Shown: positions 47,801 to 59,118, counted from the first letter of the stretch. The stretch: 64,000 nt of DNA from Alkalihalobacillus sp. AL-G (GCF_030643805.1 NZ_CP094656.1:4091899-4155898); one strand, 5' to 3'. The notes: generated by a model not told the origin, from the sequence alone. Translations and numbers: made by a program.

Positions 47801-49810
47801 TTATTGATTTCGTTTCTTTACATTGACGAGGCAATCGTAGAGCGTGGCTCCGATTCCGATATCCGACTCACCCCTTGATGTCAGCACATTCACACTTCCA
47901 CCGAACTTCGACCATTGTCCTTCTTCGATGTTAATGACATCCGGATGTGAATTTCGCATTACCTTTGCGACGCCATGTACCTCACCGCGGTCATTAAATA
48001 CGGATATCGGATCCCCAGTGTCAATCGAATGTTCAATGGCAATCCTTTCGGAAAGCTGGACCTTAGTCGTTTGCAGACCTTTAATCAGTGGGTAATGCTG
48101 CGAGTGGTTCGATCGAAGTGGGTGAATCGTCAGAAGCTGGTATGGAAATTGCTCGTACCGTTCTGGCGCCGCTTCCCTCGATTCACTTGGAAACAACCAT
48201 TGAATCCGTCCATCTTTTCCTTCCTGCTTTGCCTTTTGTGAAGTGAATTCATATTTTCCACTCGGTGTCTCGAAAGTTTTCGTTTTCCACGGAACAGGTT
48301 CAATTGGAAGAAGCAGGTGACCTTCCTCTTTTATCTCCTCAAGGGTGAATCCTTGCTCCTCCAGGTTCGCAATTCCCATCTTCAAAAATTCGTCCGTCGT
48401 ATGTTGAAAATCCATTCCAAACCCGAGACGGTTGGCAAGCTCTGTCCAAATCCATCGATCTGACTTCGCCTCACCCGGGGCATCTACCAGCTTCGGTCCA
48501 TAGTTGACGTAATGGTGATACATCGAGGCGTAGTAAAGATCTTCTTCTTCAAAAACAGTCGTACAGGGCAGCACATAATCAGCTATTTCTGCTGTATCGG
48601 TCATATACTGATCGATCACAATGACTGTATGAATAGAAGCAAACGCCTTTTTGGTGAGATTCGTATCCGGGATCTGGGTCAATGCATTGCTACGTGAAAT
48701 AAAGGCGAGCTGAACTTGAGGATCCTTCGCCATTAAAATCTGTTCCGCCTGATTCATCCTCGTAAAATATCGGGCTCCCTTTTTCCGCCCTTCTAGTGTA
48801 AGTTTTTCTGTTGAAAAGCTTTGACTGACTCCAAGGTTGGCATAGTTTGCACCGCCACCGGGAACCCCTACATTCCCACTCATTGCAACAAGCGCGTCAA
48901 TCGTTCGTATCGTATTGCCTCCATTTTGATACCGTTGCATCCCAAGACCAATGAAAGAAGATGTTGGACCAGACGTATAATAACGGGCTAATTCCTCAAT
49001 TGTTTCACGTGGAACAGTCGTCACTTCACTCACTTCTTCCAACGTAACTCGAGAGAGCATCTCTTCAACTTCTGGAAAGCCGACAGAATACTTTTCAATA
49101 AACTGACGATCTTCTTTTCCACTTTCTAAAATAACCTTCATAATTCCCAATGCTAAAAAACCATCCGAACCGGGTCGGATTGGCACATGCAGGTTTGATA
49201 TTTTCGCTGTGGCGTTGTACATCGGGTCAATAACCGCAATTGGTATCCCTTTTTTACGGGCATTTTGAAGCTTTGAAAACAGATGCATATTCGTCGTTGC
49301 AACATTTCTTCCCCAAATGACAATTGTCTTGCTGTTTTCGATATCCTCGGGTGCATGGCTGCAAGCATTACCGAAATCCCACTTTTGCGCTTCAATCCCC
49401 GCTCCCCAACAGAGACTGCCTACAACATCCGTTACGCCGCCATAACTGTTAAAGAAACGTCGGTCCAGGTTTTTCAGTAGGCCGTTGTTCGAATAATCGT
49501 GGCTATGTAAAACCGATGTTGTACCAAGTGTCTCTTTTAGAGTGCGCATCTTTTCTGCAATTTCATCCAAAGCCTGACTCCACGGAACTCGCTGAAACGT
49601 TCCGTTGATTTTTTTAAGTGGATATAAGAGGCGTTCATCCGCATTTGCACGTGCTTCAAGCATCCGGCCTCTTCCGCAGATTTTCCCTTGCGTAATTGGG
49701 TGGTCAGGGTCTCCATCCACTTGCATTACTCTATTGTTTTCGATAGTTACATGGAATCCACAAGCATCCCAGCAATTAAGTGGACAAGCCGACTTTACAA
49801 CCTTTTTCAA
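47801..49810 (-). CDS. yyaE: Molybdopterin-dependent oxidoreductase (YyaE-like)
   Basis: 669 residues of the DMSO reductase superfamily. A 4Fe-4S motif C9-x3-C13-x3-C17...C45 (CPLNCWDAC ... GKICGRG) precedes the Mo-bis-MGD domains. No Tat signal, so a cytoplasmic enzyme. The physiological substrate is unknown; length and position beside ychF match B. subtilis YyaE. No electron-transfer partner gene is adjacent. Confidence 0.92.
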   Translation of the reverse strand: MKKVVKSACPLNCWDACGFHVTIENNRVMQVDGDPDHPITQGKICGRGRMLEARANADERLLYPLKKINGTFQRVPWSQALDEIAEKMRTLKETLGTTSVLHSHDYSNNGLLKNLDRRFFNSYGGVTDVVGSLCWGAGIEAQKWDFGNACSHAPEDIENSKTIVIWGRNVATTNMHLFSKLQNARKKGIPIAVIDPMYNATAKISNLHVPIRPGSDGFLALGIMKVILESGKEDRQFIEKYSVGFPEVEEMLSRVTLEEVSEVTTVPRETIEELARYYTSGPTSSFIGLGMQRYQNGGNTIRTIDALVAMSGNVGVPGGGANYANLGVSQSFSTEKLTLEGRKKGARYFTRMNQAEQILMAKDPQVQLAFISRSNALTQIPDTNLTKKAFASIHTVIVIDQYMTDTAEIADYVLPCTTVFEEEDLYYASMYHHYVNYGPKLVDAPGEAKSDRWIWTELANRLGFGMDFQHTTDEFLKMGIANLEEQGFTLEEIKEEGHLLLPIEPVPWKTKTFETPSGKYEFTSQKAKQEGKDGRIQWLFPSESREAAPERYEQFPYQLLTIHPLRSNHSQHYPLIKGLQTTKVQLSERIAIEHSIDTGDPISVFNDRGEVHGVAKVMRNSHPDVINIEEGQWSKFGGSVNVLTSRGESDIGIGATLYDCLVNVKKRNQ

Positions 49811-49847
49811 TTCCCCACTCTCCCCTGCAACAGTACGACTTCACCTT

Positions 49848-50048
49848 TTATTCAGAAGCTTTTTCCAGAACTTTTTTTATCTTTCGAGTGAACTCTCGTC
49901 TAGGAAGTAAGACACTATGCTCACATCCAAGGCATTTGATACGAATGTCCGCACCTAATCGGATGATTTTCCAGCGGTTTTCCCCGCACGGATGGGGTTT
50001 TTTCATCTGTACAATATCATGAAGATCGAACTCTTTAGCTTGGTTCAC
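49848..50048 (-). CDS. yyzM: DUF951 small protein YyzM
   Basis: 66 residues: FDLHDIVQMKKPHPCGENRW and IRLGADIRIKCLGCEHSVLLPR, the hallmark sequence of DUF951. Three conserved Cys suggest a zinc ribbon; the fold resembles small nucleic-acid-binding proteins. It neighbours the parAB/ychF region in many Firmicutes. Function not established. Confidence 0.93.
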   Translation of the reverse strand: MNQAKEFDLHDIVQMKKPHPCGENRWKIIRLGADIRIKCLGCEHSVLLPRREFTRKIKKVLEKASE

Positions 50049-50209
50049 AGCATCTGCCCTCCATTCTGCATTTTCTTTCCTTTTATCTATTCGAAAATCA
50101 AATCCGTCGTTTCGCGATCTATAGTTATCCTATCTGCTTTTACCTATAATACTTCAATAGTACAAAGGATGGGGATGGTTCGCAACTATTGTTTTAAAAT
50201 TTTAAATGG

Positions 50210-51232
50210 TTATTGTAAATCCCTCGACCTGTTCATAAATGGCTGCAAGAGGATGGCAGCAAGTACGTATAGGTTAAGGATTCCGTAAATCGGGTATAAA
50301 ACTGCTATAAGTGTTGAAAAACCGAATGTCGTGAGCGGTACCATAAAAAGTAGAAGGATCATACTCATCAGCCAGAGCGGTATATGTACATGTTTTCGAA
50401 ACCTTGTAATAATGCCGAATACGCCTGATGCGGCTGTCGTATAAATTGCGATCCACAGCAGGACAGACATGATCAATACCCAGAAATAAGGATAGTGCTT
50501 CAATATCGCAAATAACGGAATCTCATAGAGTATAATTTCGTTTGCAATCGAAATGAGAGATTGATTGTACAAAATGGAAATCCCGCCAAGAATGACTCCA
50601 CTCCCAATGCTTGCGATCAAGATCTCACCTTTATTGCGAATCTGATTCCCGACTGCAGACAAAACAGCTACGAGCGGCAATATGTTTAAAGCTGTAAATG
50701 TGAACGCGGATGGCCAGTTTTTCTGGTGCTGGAAGTCAAGTGGGAATTGTTGAATGTGATCTCTCATAAAAAGAAACAGTACAAATAACAAAAGCATCAC
50801 GAGTAATGGAATGACAAATGCATTCATGGAAATCATGCCTTCTACATCCCAGAAAAACAAGACAACCAACAGCATCACAATGATGAGTACACCGATCCAA
50901 TAAGGAACACGGAACGCATGCAAGGTCGCTCCCCCACCCGCAAGCATGACAACGGTCGTTGAAAACAAATATAGAATGATTAAAAGATCAAACGGTACGG
51001 TCAATTTCGAACCAATCAATCGTTCAAGCACAGGTCGATAGTGAATGCTTTTTTCCTCAAAGCTCATCGACATGATCACGTAACAACAAAAACTGAACAA
51101 AAGGGAAAACAAGCCGATAGCCAGTACACTTTCATGGCCAAAAAATTGCCATAATTCTCTTCCAGATGCATATCCAGCTCCGATTACGGTTCCTAAAATT
51201 AAAAACATCCACTGAAATCCTGCACGTATCAC
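50210..51232 (-). CDS. YkvI-family membrane permease
   Basis: 340 residues with about ten membrane helices; N-terminal GAGYASGRELWQFFG is a signature of the YkvI family, distant relatives of LeuT-fold amino-acid transporters. GGAGGA lies before a GTG start. Divergent from yyaC. Substrate not known. Confidence 0.88.
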   Translation of the reverse strand: MIRAGFQWMFLILGTVIGAGYASGRELWQFFGHESVLAIGLFSLLFSFCCYVIMSMSFEEKSIHYRPVLERLIGSKLTVPFDLLIILYLFSTTVVMLAGGGATLHAFRVPYWIGVLIIVMLLVVLFFWDVEGMISMNAFVIPLLVMLLLFVLFLFMRDHIQQFPLDFQHQKNWPSAFTFTALNILPLVAVLSAVGNQIRNKGEILIASIGSGVILGGISILYNQSLISIANEIILYEIPLFAILKHYPYFWVLIMSVLLWIAIYTTAASGVFGIITRFRKHVHIPLWLMSMILLLFMVPLTTFGFSTLIAVLYPIYGILNLYVLAAILLQPFMNRSRDLQ

Positions 51233-51330
51233 TTTTGTATCCTCCCTAACGTTGGTAATTAGTCGGAAGTATGTATAGAGAGCAAATTTTTTCCGTATAC
51301 TGTTACTACTATTACAAAGGAGAGGGTCCT

Positions 51331-51948
51331 ATGAATCTAAAACGGAGATTAATGCCAAAAAAACCGTTTCAACATAAAGTTCATTATGAAGATCAGGACG
51401 CTGTGCAGGACATAACAAGAAACTTGACCAAGCTTCTCCCCCACGCAAGACCGATTGTCATTGTATGTATCGGTACAGACCGCTCCACCGGCGATTCATT
51501 AGGGCCATTAGTCGGCTCAAAGTTAGCATGTAAACCCTCTCCCCACTATGACGTTTATGGCACACTCGAAGAGCCTGTCCACGCTGTCAATTTGGAAGAA
51601 CGGATGAATGAAATCAATGAACGGTATGAAAATCCTTTTATTATCGGAATTGATGCATGCCTTGGAAAACTAAGCAGCGTCGGAATGGTTTCGCTTGGCG
51701 ATGGTCCAGTAAAACCAGGTGCCGCTGTCAAAAAACAACTCCCTCCTGTAGGGGACATCCATATGACTGGGATTGTCAATGTAAGTGGGTTTATGGAGTA
51801 TTTTGTCCTACAAAACACCCGTCTCAACCTTGTGATGAAGTTAGCGGATTTAATTTCAGAAGGAATTTATCTATCGAGCTTGCGGGTCAGCTTCCAAAAC
51901 CGAACGACTGAACGAAATTATTCCGCAGATCTCGCTGAGCTGCAATAG
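51331..51948 (+). CDS. yyaC: Spore protein YyaC (GPR-like protease fold)
   Basis: 205 residues, DUF1256, related to germination protease GPR: VIVCIGTDRSTGDSLGPLVGSKL, IIGIDACLGK and GVGDG-like VSLGDGPVKPGA. Forespore-expressed in B. subtilis. ATG 51331 chosen because AAAGGAG is 8 nt upstream and the length equals B. subtilis YyaC. One of the few plus-strand genes of the window. Confidence 0.93.
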   Translation: MNLKRRLMPKKPFQHKVHYEDQDAVQDITRNLTKLLPHARPIVIVCIGTDRSTGDSLGPLVGSKLACKPSPHYDVYGTLEEPVHAVNLEERMNEINERYENPFIIGIDACLGKLSSVGMVSLGDGPVKPGAAVKKQLPPVGDIHMTGIVNVSGFMEYFVLQNTRLNLVMKLADLISEGIYLSSLRVSFQNRTTERNYSADLAELQ

Positions 51949-51973
51949 GTGATCATTGAATAGAACCCACACA

Positions 51974-52009
51974 AAAAACGCTTCGATTCACAATAATCCA
52001 AGCGTTTTT
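51974..52009. terminator. Bidirectional terminator between yyaC and the serine hydrolase
   Basis: AAAAACGCTT / AAGCGTTTTT stem with a 16-nt loop; T-runs on both strands serve the converging genes. Confidence 0.8.
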
Positions 52010-52035
52010 AATATGCCCTTTAATTAGTGGCAACC

Positions 52036-52794
52036 TTATTTTGCAGTTTGCTCGTAAATAAGGCCGAGTACTTCCATTACTTTTTCGTCAGCCTCTGTAT
52101 ATTCGAATCGACTTGGCAGGTCCTTCGCCCCAATAACATATAGCAATGGATTTTCATGAAAGGAGCCGATGACACCGACATCAATGATCACAGACGGCAA
52201 CCCACCTGTCATATGGGTTAAGTGATGAGCAGGAATACCTTGTGAATCTCCCTGTTGCCTGACCATTCCATTCAAAATCGGTGTCCACAATTGAGGATTT
52301 TCTTCAAAACCTTCGTAAATCACACTTATAAGTTTAAGCAAGTCGTTTAATTCTGCTACATTTCTCTCTTCATCTTGCGGATCTTGGGAGATATGCAGAT
52401 TCGTAAACCTTGCACGTACTTCCTGATCAATTCGTTTCCAACCACCACAATGGTCAACAATTCGATCAGCAACAACACTGTCATGGCACGCAATCATCAC
52501 TTCGACAGCATCCTGGAGTAGTAGTGACTCTCTCCCTTGAAAATGCGGGTACAACAGATGACTGTCTTCCTCCGGATTAAATTGAATATCTTCTAAAAGC
52601 TCAGTCCATTTAACACTGCCTGCTTCAACCCACTTTGCCACACAGTACCCTACTCCGATTTTAGCAGCTGAAGCAAGTGGGACGATGAGTTCAGGCTTGT
52701 ACGAATTAATGACCTGTTTTGTTTCTGTATCAAAAACAATTACCCCTGCTTGCCCTGGTCTGATTTCCTTCATCTTTTCAATGATCTTGTTCAT
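52036..52794 (-). CDS. Cytoplasmic class A beta-lactamase-like serine hydrolase
   Basis: 252 residues of the beta-lactamase/transpeptidase fold. The SxxK motif is SAAK (PLASAAKIGVGYC), CHDSVVAD occupies the SDN position, and HMTGG the KTG position, so the Lys of KTG is replaced. There is no signal peptide. Antibiotic hydrolysis is unlikely; a cytosolic peptidase/esterase role is possible. Lies between yyaC and DUF554 with no coupling. Confidence 0.8.
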   Translation of the reverse strand: MNKIIEKMKEIRPGQAGVIVFDTETKQVINSYKPELIVPLASAAKIGVGYCVAKWVEAGSVKWTELLEDIQFNPEEDSHLLYPHFQGRESLLLQDAVEVMIACHDSVVADRIVDHCGGWKRIDQEVRARFTNLHISQDPQDEERNVAELNDLLKLISVIYEGFEENPQLWTPILNGMVRQQGDSQGIPAHHLTHMTGGLPSVIIDVGVIGSFHENPLLYVIGAKDLPSRFEYTEADEKVMEVLGLIYEQTAK

Positions 52795-52829
52795 TCATTG
52801 CCCCCTTGATACTGATTTACGCCTTGAGA

Positions 52830-53558
52830 TTATAACCAAGGTAAATAGCTTAGAAGCATCTCTTTATATTGTAGTGCATACACGAGAATTCCAGTAATGA
52901 ACAGGCTTGGCAGTAGATTGACGACCTTAATCGACATGATTTTCAACAGGTTCAGTCCAATTGCAAAGATGAGAATACCGCCGGTCGCAGTAAGCTCAGT
53001 AATTAACACCTCGAGCTGCTCTGGACTGAATAAAATTTGAACCTGTGTAGCAAGTAATGCAATCGTACCTTGATAAAGAATGACAGGAATTGCTGAAAAA
53101 ATAACCCCGAAACCGAGAGTCGTTGCAAATATCATCGCGATGAACCCATCGATTAATGACTTTGTATAAAGGATCTGATGATCATGACGGAGGCCGCTGT
53201 CCAATGCCCCTACTACGGATAATGCACCGATTACAAACACGAGAGTTGCTGTAACAAATGCCTTTGCAACACTTCCCTCACTCGCACCAGCCTTTACCTC
53301 AATCCAAGCTCCAAGCTGGTTCAATCGATCATCCAACCGCCATGCCTCTCCCCATACACCACCAATCGCAAGACTGATAATGACGATAAGGATATGTTCA
53401 CTTTGAAGCCCCATATCGATCCCAAGAACGACGACGGTCAACCCCATCGCCTGCATGACGATAGTTTTTGTGTTTTCTGGGATTCTGGTAAAAAAAAGAC
53501 CAAGCAACGTCCCTACTGCAATCGCAACTCCATTTACAATCGTTCCGAGTAATACCAA
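52830..53558 (-). CDS. DUF554-family membrane protein
   Basis: 242 residues with 6-7 membrane segments (GTIVNGVAIAVGTLLGLFFT, AVLGIDMGLQSEHILIVI-like helices). The DUF554 (YqgA/YdfK) family are putative transporters. TTG start with GGTGA upstream. Commonly found next to parB in Bacillaceae. Function unknown. Confidence 0.9.
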   Translation of the reverse strand: MVLLGTIVNGVAIAVGTLLGLFFTRIPENTKTIVMQAMGLTVVVLGIDMGLQSEHILIVIISLAIGGVWGEAWRLDDRLNQLGAWIEVKAGASEGSVAKAFVTATLVFVIGALSVVGALDSGLRHDHQILYTKSLIDGFIAMIFATTLGFGVIFSAIPVILYQGTIALLATQVQILFSPEQLEVLITELTATGGILIFAIGLNLLKIMSIKVVNLLPSLFITGILVYALQYKEMLLSYLPWL

Positions 53559-53610
53559 TGATGTTCACCACTTTCCTATCTCTCTACCTTATAAAGGAAT
53601 TATATAAAGA

Positions 53611-53631
53611 AAACTTGGCTCAGCCAAGTTT
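53611..53631 (-). terminator. parAB terminator
   Basis: AAACTTGGC / GCCAAGTTT stem with 3-nt loop, then TTTCTTTATAT, ending right at the parB stop. The sequence AAAGAAAACTTGGC also occurs in the repeats at 39560 and 60756. Confidence 0.78.
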
Positions 53632-54480
53632 TTAACGATTTCCTTCCATCAGTTCTAAAATCCGTTCAAGGTCCTCTTTAGAAAAGAAATCAATTTCGAT
53701 TTTACCCTTTTGTTTGTTTTCTTTGATTGTAACAGAAGTTCCGTATCGTTCTCGCAAAACGGCTTCCCTTTCCTTTACGAAGACCGACTTTGGCTTTTTA
53801 TGCTTTTTTGTTTCACGTGAAACATTTTCATTTAACCGTTGAACGAGGGCTTCAACCTGACGGACACTGAGATTCTCTTTGATTACTTTTTGCACGAGCG
53901 GGCTTACCTTCGTTTTGTTTTTTAACGCGAGTAAGGCTCGTCCATGTCCCATAGATAGTTTCTTTTCGGCTAAAAGCTGTTGGACGAGAGCTGGAAGTTG
54001 TAATAATCGTAGATGGTTGGCGATATGTGGACGACTTTTTCCTAATCGCTTGGCTAATTGCTCCTGTGTCAACTCTAATTCTTGCATTAGGCTTGCGTAT
54101 GCCTGGCCTTCTTCAACTGGATTCAAATCCTCTCGTTGAAGGTTTTCAATCAAAGCAAGCTCCATCATTTTTTGCTCATCAAGGTCCTTTACAAGAACAG
54201 GAATTTTGTTTAGTCCTGCTTCTTTTGCTGCCCGATATCTTCGTTCTCCTACAACAATCTCATATCCCTTTATGCTTTTTCGAACGACAATCGGCTGCAA
54301 AATCCCATGAGTTTCAATTGAGTCTCTCAGCTCTTCAATTGCTTTTTGGTCAAAAGACTTACGTGGCTGATACGGATTAGGACGTACTTCACTTACTTTT
54401 ATTTCTTGGATTTCCTGTTCCGTTTCTGATTCATTGGCTGGAAAAAACGCATTGATACCTTTGCCAAGTCCTCTAGCCAT
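53632..54480 (-). CDS. parB: Chromosome-partitioning protein ParB (Spo0J)
   Basis: CTP-dependent DNA clamp, 282 residues: [19 protein letters not shown] (CTP-binding GERR), [13 protein letters not shown] and [17 protein letters not shown]. Loads at parS and recruits SMC; antagonises Soj. Its own coding sequence contains a parS (53809-53824), encoding NVSRETK. Overlaps parA by 8 bp. Confidence 0.98.
   Translation of the reverse strand: MARGLGKGINAFFPANESETEQEIQEIKVSEVRPNPYQPRKSFDQKAIEELRDSIETHGILQPIVVRKSIKGYEIVVGERRYRAAKEAGLNKIPVLVKDLDEQKMMELALIENLQREDLNPVEEGQAYASLMQELELTQEQLAKRLGKSRPHIANHLRLLQLPALVQQLLAEKKLSMGHGRALLALKNKTKVSPLVQKVIKENLSVRQVEALVQRLNENVSRETKKHKKPKSVFVKEREAVLRERYGTSVTIKENKQKGKIEIDFFSKEDLERILELMEGNR
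53809..53824. promoter_or_regulatory. parS site 1 (inside parB)
   Basis: Perfect 16-bp palindrome TGTTTCACGTGAAACA, the Bacillus ParB-loading site. Confidence 0.95.
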
Positions 54481-55234
54481 TTACCATCACTTCCTTTGCG
54501 AGGTCTAAATAAACATCGGCTCCACGGGACTTTGGATCGTAAATGATGATTGGTTTTCCGTGACTTGGAGCCTCACTCAATCGGACATTTCGTGGAATGA
54601 CTGTCCCATAAACCTTTTCCTGAAAGTATTTCTTCACTTCATCAATGACCTGAATTCCAAGGTTTGTCCTTGCATCAAACATTGTCAACAAGACACCTTC
54701 AATCATCAATTGAGTATTGAGATGTTTCTGCACGAGTCGAACTGTGTTTAACAGCTGGCTAAGCCCTTCGAGTGCGTAGTATTCACACTGCACTGGGATC
54801 AGGACAGCGTCTGCTGCTGTTAACGAATTAATGGTCAATAACCCTAATGATGGTGGACAATCAATAATTATGTAATCATATTGGTCAGATATTTGTTCTA
54901 TGGCACGTTTTAAACGAACCTCCCTTGAAATCGTTGGAACAAGCTCGATTTCAGCGCCCGCTAGTTGAATAGATGCGGGTATGACGTAAAGTCCTTCTAC
55001 ATTGGTTTGCTGGACAACGTTATGTGCATCCATATCATCAACAAGAACATCATAGATACATTGATCAATTTCCCCCTTATCAATGCCGACACCACTTGTC
55101 GCATTTCCTTGGGGATCAATATCGATGAGGAGCACTTTTTTTCCCAAGTACGCTAAACACGCACCAAGGTTTACAGATGTGGTCGTTTTGCCGACTCCAC
55201 CTTTTTGATTGGCAATTGCTATAACTTTCCCCAC
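54473..55234 (-). CDS. parA: ParA-family ATPase Soj
   Basis: Deviant Walker [11 protein letters not shown] at residues ~11-20, Walker A' [10 protein letters not shown], 253 residues. Works with ParB in origin segregation and controls DnaA activity. GTG start. Two-gene operon with parB. Confidence 0.98.
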   Translation of the reverse strand: MGKVIAIANQKGGVGKTTTSVNLGACLAYLGKKVLLIDIDPQGNATSGVGIDKGEIDQCIYDVLVDDMDAHNVVQQTNVEGLYVIPASIQLAGAEIELVPTISREVRLKRAIEQISDQYDYIIIDCPPSLGLLTINSLTAADAVLIPVQCEYYALEGLSQLLNTVRLVQKHLNTQLMIEGVLLTMFDARTNLGIQVIDEVKKYFQEKVYGTVIPRNVRLSEAPSHGKPIIIYDPKSRGADVYLDLAKEVMVNG

Positions 55235-55413
55235 AATGTCACCTACCCTTACACTACACTTACTTTGTCTTTTATTTTATCACGAAAAAGTTTGTCGGAT
55301 GGACTTTCTTTTGAAATTTTATTTTAATCATAAGGAAAACTGGTCAAGCCAAGCCGTTGGTTTAGGCTGAACCTTAGTTACACCTATACTAAAGACGTAT
55401 TTCTTAGCATAAG

Positions 55414-55437
55414 AAAAAAGCCTGGCAAATGCCAAGC
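55414..55437 (-). terminator. noc terminator
   Basis: GCTTGGC / GCCAGGC stem, 4-nt loop, TTTTTTC on the minus strand, ~30 bp past the noc stop. Confidence 0.82.
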
Positions 55438-55467
55438 TTAATAAAAGTAACCCTCACGTCTTTTAAT

Positions 55468-56352
55468 CTACTTTTTCGGTATCCGGATTGTAATTTGATA
55501 AAAGTCCTCTAAGTCTTCTTCCGTCGTATCAATCGATAGCCCTGTTTGATGGACCATATCAATGGATTGTCGAATGGTGTTCATCGCTAAACGAGTATCC
55601 TTACTGACAGATTTGCGCTTCGTCTTAGGCTTTTTCGTTTCATTTTCAGATTCGAGCATACGTTTGATTCGTTCTTCAGTCTGTTTAACATTCAAACTCT
55701 TTTCTTTAATTTCATCTAGAATTTGTTCCTGTTTTTCAGGGACTTTCAACGCAATCAATGCCCGGGCATGCCGCTCCGTTATTTCCTTATTAAGAAGGGC
55801 ATGCTGGACCGATTCGGGTAGCTTTAATAAACGTAATTTATTAGCGATCGTCGATTGGCCTTTCCCAAGTCGTTGGGCAAGGCTTTCTTGTGTCAAACCA
55901 TGTAATTCAATTAATTTTACATATGCTGTCGCTTCTTCTATTGCAGAAAGCTCTTCCCTCTGAAGGTTCTCAATCAATGCGATCGATGCAGTCTGAGATT
56001 CGTTGAATTCTTTCACAATAGCAGGGATCGTCGGCCATCCAAGCTTTTTAACAGCACGATAGCGTCGCTCACCTGCAATGATTTCATACTGGTGTTCACG
56101 ACGTCGTACGACAATGGGTTGTATGATTCCGTGTGTCTTAATGGTTTGTGACAACTCGTCAATCCGCTCATCAATAAAAACGGTTCGTGGCTGATAACGG
56201 TTCGGCACGATTTCATTAATTGGTATTTGAAGCACTTCTTCGTTTCCACTGTACTCTTCATCTTGTTCTACATGCTTGATCGCAACTTCTTCACTATCCA
56301 TGTCGGCAGTTTTCTCACCCAGTCCAAACAAACGTGAAAACGGTTGTTTCAT
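55468..56352 (-). CDS. noc: Nucleoid occlusion protein Noc
   Basis: ParB paralogue, 294 residues. The N-terminal [15 protein letters not shown] is the amphipathic membrane-targeting helix; [21 protein letters not shown] (CTP site) and [17 protein letters not shown] follow. Binds Noc sites and blocks septation over the nucleoid. Own transcript, ahead of parAB. Confidence 0.96.
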   Translation of the reverse strand: MKQPFSRLFGLGEKTADMDSEEVAIKHVEQDEEYSGNEEVLQIPINEIVPNRYQPRTVFIDERIDELSQTIKTHGIIQPIVVRRREHQYEIIAGERRYRAVKKLGWPTIPAIVKEFNESQTASIALIENLQREELSAIEEATAYVKLIELHGLTQESLAQRLGKGQSTIANKLRLLKLPESVQHALLNKEITERHARALIALKVPEKQEQILDEIKEKSLNVKQTEERIKRMLESENETKKPKTKRKSVSKDTRLAMNTIRQSIDMVHQTGLSIDTTEEDLEDFYQITIRIPKK

Positions 56353-56462
56353 TCTCTACACCACCTTTACCAAACTCCATACATAACATTCTATAGATCC
56401 AAGCTTATTTCCTTCACTACATTCAATCTTTCTTCCGACAATATTCGCCCGATGCACTTTAT

Positions 56463-56478
56463 TGTTTCACGTGAAACA
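56463..56478. promoter_or_regulatory. parS site 2 (noc-rsmG gap)
   Basis: Second perfect TGTTTCACGTGAAACA, 2.6 kb from the first. Confidence 0.95.
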
Positions 56479-56483
56479 TGTCC

Positions 56484-57197
56484 TCACAACGGATCTCGAT
56501 TCGGTGTGCCAGGTTTTCGTGGATACTTTTTCGGTGTTGGTTTTACCTTTTCAATGAATATTAGATTTCGTTCACTGTTCTCGATTGGCAGCTGGAACTG
56601 TTCTATATTTTTTAATGTTCCGCCTAACAGTTTAATTGCATCGGCAGCCGCATCAAATTCATCATTTGCATTGGCTGCTTTCATGGCAAGAAACGTACCG
56701 CCTTTCTTAACGAGTGGCAGACAAAGCTCTGATAATACAGACATTCGCGCGACTGCTCGTGCAGTAACGACATCGTATTTTTCCCGATGTTCCTTCTTTT
56801 TTGCAAATGTTTCTGCACGGTCATGGTAAAAATGTGTTCCTTTTAAGTGAAGTTCTTCGCTTAAATGATCAAGAAAGCTGATCCGCTTATTAAGTGAGTC
56901 CACTATCGTAATCTCAAGCTCTGGGAAACAAATTTTCAACGGTATACTAGGAAAACCAGCACCGGATCCTACGTCACAAAGTGTGCTGACCTTATGAATA
57001 TCAAGATAGAACGCAGCTGCTATCGAATCGTAAAAATGCTTCAAATAGACTTCCTCACGCTCCGTGATGGCGGTCAGATTCATTTTTTCGTTCCATTCTA
57101 CGAGTGTCTGAAAATATGTATTAAATTGATCAAGCTGATAGGAGGAAAGGGAAATTCCTTTCTCCTCCAGCATGTTTTGATATTGTTCGATGTTCAT
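56484..57197 (-). CDS. rsmG: 16S rRNA m7G527 methyltransferase RsmG
   Basis: SAM methyltransferase for G527 of 16S rRNA, 237 residues: [17 protein letters not shown] (SAM loop), [13 protein letters not shown]. Start at ATG 57197 (GGGGGAACC just upstream) rather than the longer frame to 57227, which overlaps mnmG. Follows mnmG by 10 bp. Confidence 0.96.
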   Translation of the reverse strand: MNIEQYQNMLEEKGISLSSYQLDQFNTYFQTLVEWNEKMNLTAITEREEVYLKHFYDSIAAAFYLDIHKVSTLCDVGSGAGFPSIPLKICFPELEITIVDSLNKRISFLDHLSEELHLKGTHFYHDRAETFAKKKEHREKYDVVTARAVARMSVLSELCLPLVKKGGTFLAMKAANANDEFDAAADAIKLLGGTLKNIEQFQLPIENSERNLIFIEKVKPTPKKYPRKPGTPNRDPL

Positions 57198-57207
57198 GGT
57201 TCCCCCG

Positions 57208-59097
57208 TCATTTTGCGATTTTTGCAATTCTGCCTTGTTCTAAATAAACGAGCAGGATTGAGATATCAGATGGATTAACGCCAGATACTCTTGAAGCTTG
57301 ACCAACAGATAACGGACGAACTTCAGAAAGCTTTTGTTTCGCTTCGGTTGCGAGTCCATTGATTGCTGAATAATCAATATTTTCAGGGATTTTCTTATCG
57401 TTCATCCTCTTCATTTTTTCAACCTGCTGCAGCTGTTTATCAATGTAGCCAGCATATTTCGTCTGAATTTCAACTTGTTCCCCGACAACATCCTCAATTT
57501 CGTGATCTGCTGGGACAGCCTTTGCGATCTCGGCATAAGACACTTCAGGGCGCCTCAGCAACGAAGCAGCACTCGTCGGTTCCTTTAATGGACTGCTTCC
57601 GATTTCATCTAGGATTTTTTGTAATTCCTCAGACGGCTTGATCGATGTATGCTCTAACCGATCAATTTCCTCGGCAATTTGCTTCTTTTTCAGGCTGAAT
57701 CGCTCATAACGTTCCTCTGGAATCAAACCGATTTTATAGCCGATTTCTGTCAAGCGTAAATCAGCGTTGTCATGTCGGAGCAACAATCGGTATTCTGCAC
57801 GTGAAGTCAACAATCGATACGGTTCGTCCGTACCTTTCGTGACAAGATCATCGATTAATACCCCGATATATGCTTGCGAACGATCGAGAATAACCGCTTC
57901 TTCCCCTTTTGCTTTTTGAGCTGCGTTGATTCCCGCCATAATTCCTTGACCTGCAGCCTCTTCATAACCACTCGTTCCATTCAATTGCCCTGCAGTAAAT
58001 AGGTTTTCAACGAGCTTCGTTTCAAGCGATGGCCATAGTTGGGTCGGTACGATGGCATCATATTCAATCGCGTACCCAGCACGCATCATTTCGGCTTTTT
58101 CAAGACCTGGAATTGACGTCAGCATTTTCCGTTGAACATCCTCTGGCAGGCTTGTCGACAGTCCTTGAACGTATACTTCCTCTGTGTTCCGTCCCTCTGG
58201 CTCCAAGAAAATCTGATGCCTTGGCTTATCGTTAAACCGTACAATTTTATCTTCAATAGATGGGCAATAACGCGGCCCGGTCCCTTCCATCATTCCAGAA
58301 TACATTGGTGAACGTTCGAGGTTATTGTTGATCAACTCGTGGGTCACTTCACCGGTATAGGTTAACCAACAAGGGATTTGATCCATGATGAATTCAGTTG
58401 TTTCATAAGAAAAAGCTCGCGGGACTTCATCACCGGGCTGAATTTCCGTTTTATCATAATCAATCGTATCTGCATTGACACGAGGTGGCGTGCCCGTTTT
58501 AAAACGAACCATATTGAACCCAAGTTCCTTTAAATTATGAGATAAGTTGATTGATGGCTGCATATTATTCGGGCCACTCTCATACGTAAGCTCTCCGATG
58601 ATGATTTTTCCGCGAAGATACGTTCCTGTCGTGACAACGACTGTACTCGCATAATAGGCTGAGCCTGTTTTCGTTACGAGCCCTTTGCAAACGCCATTCT
58701 CTACGATCAGTTCTTCAACCATACCCTGACGTAACGTGAGGTTTTCCGTCTGTTCGAGGGTTTTCTTCATCTCATGCTGGTAAAGAAATTTATCTGCTTG
58801 TGCCCTTAATGCACGAACGGCAGGACCCTTACCGGTATTCAACATACGCATTTGGATGTGTGTTTTATCGATGTTTCGAGCCATTTCACCACCAAGGGCA
58901 TCAATTTCCCTTACTACGATTCCTTTCGCTGGTCCGCCGACAGAAGGGTTACATGGCATGTACGCAATGGTATCCAGGTTCAATGTCAAAACGAGTGTTT
59001 TCGCACCCATCCTAGCTGAAGCAAGAGCTGCTTCTACTCCTGCATGTCCTGCACCGACCACGACAACATCGTACTTTCCAGCTTCATATCGTTTCAT
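57208..59097 (-). CDS. mnmG: tRNA uridine-34 modification enzyme MnmG (GidA)
   Basis: FAD-dependent partner of MnmE making cmnm5U34, 629 residues. N-terminal dinucleotide loop [41 protein letters not shown], and the C-terminal helical domain ending [14 protein letters not shown]. Coupled with mnmE upstream (21 bp). Confidence 0.98.
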   Translation of the reverse strand: MKRYEAGKYDVVVVGAGHAGVEAALASARMGAKTLVLTLNLDTIAYMPCNPSVGGPAKGIVVREIDALGGEMARNIDKTHIQMRMLNTGKGPAVRALRAQADKFLYQHEMKKTLEQTENLTLRQGMVEELIVENGVCKGLVTKTGSAYYASTVVVTTGTYLRGKIIIGELTYESGPNNMQPSINLSHNLKELGFNMVRFKTGTPPRVNADTIDYDKTEIQPGDEVPRAFSYETTEFIMDQIPCWLTYTGEVTHELINNNLERSPMYSGMMEGTGPRYCPSIEDKIVRFNDKPRHQIFLEPEGRNTEEVYVQGLSTSLPEDVQRKMLTSIPGLEKAEMMRAGYAIEYDAIVPTQLWPSLETKLVENLFTAGQLNGTSGYEEAAGQGIMAGINAAQKAKGEEAVILDRSQAYIGVLIDDLVTKGTDEPYRLLTSRAEYRLLLRHDNADLRLTEIGYKIGLIPEERYERFSLKKKQIAEEIDRLEHTSIKPSEELQKILDEIGSSPLKEPTSAASLLRRPEVSYAEIAKAVPADHEIEDVVGEQVEIQTKYAGYIDKQLQQVEKMKRMNDKKIPENIDYSAINGLATEAKQKLSEVRPLSVGQASRVSGVNPSDISILLVYLEQGRIAKIAK

Positions 59098-59118
59098 CGT
59101 TCAGCAACCTCCTTTTCA

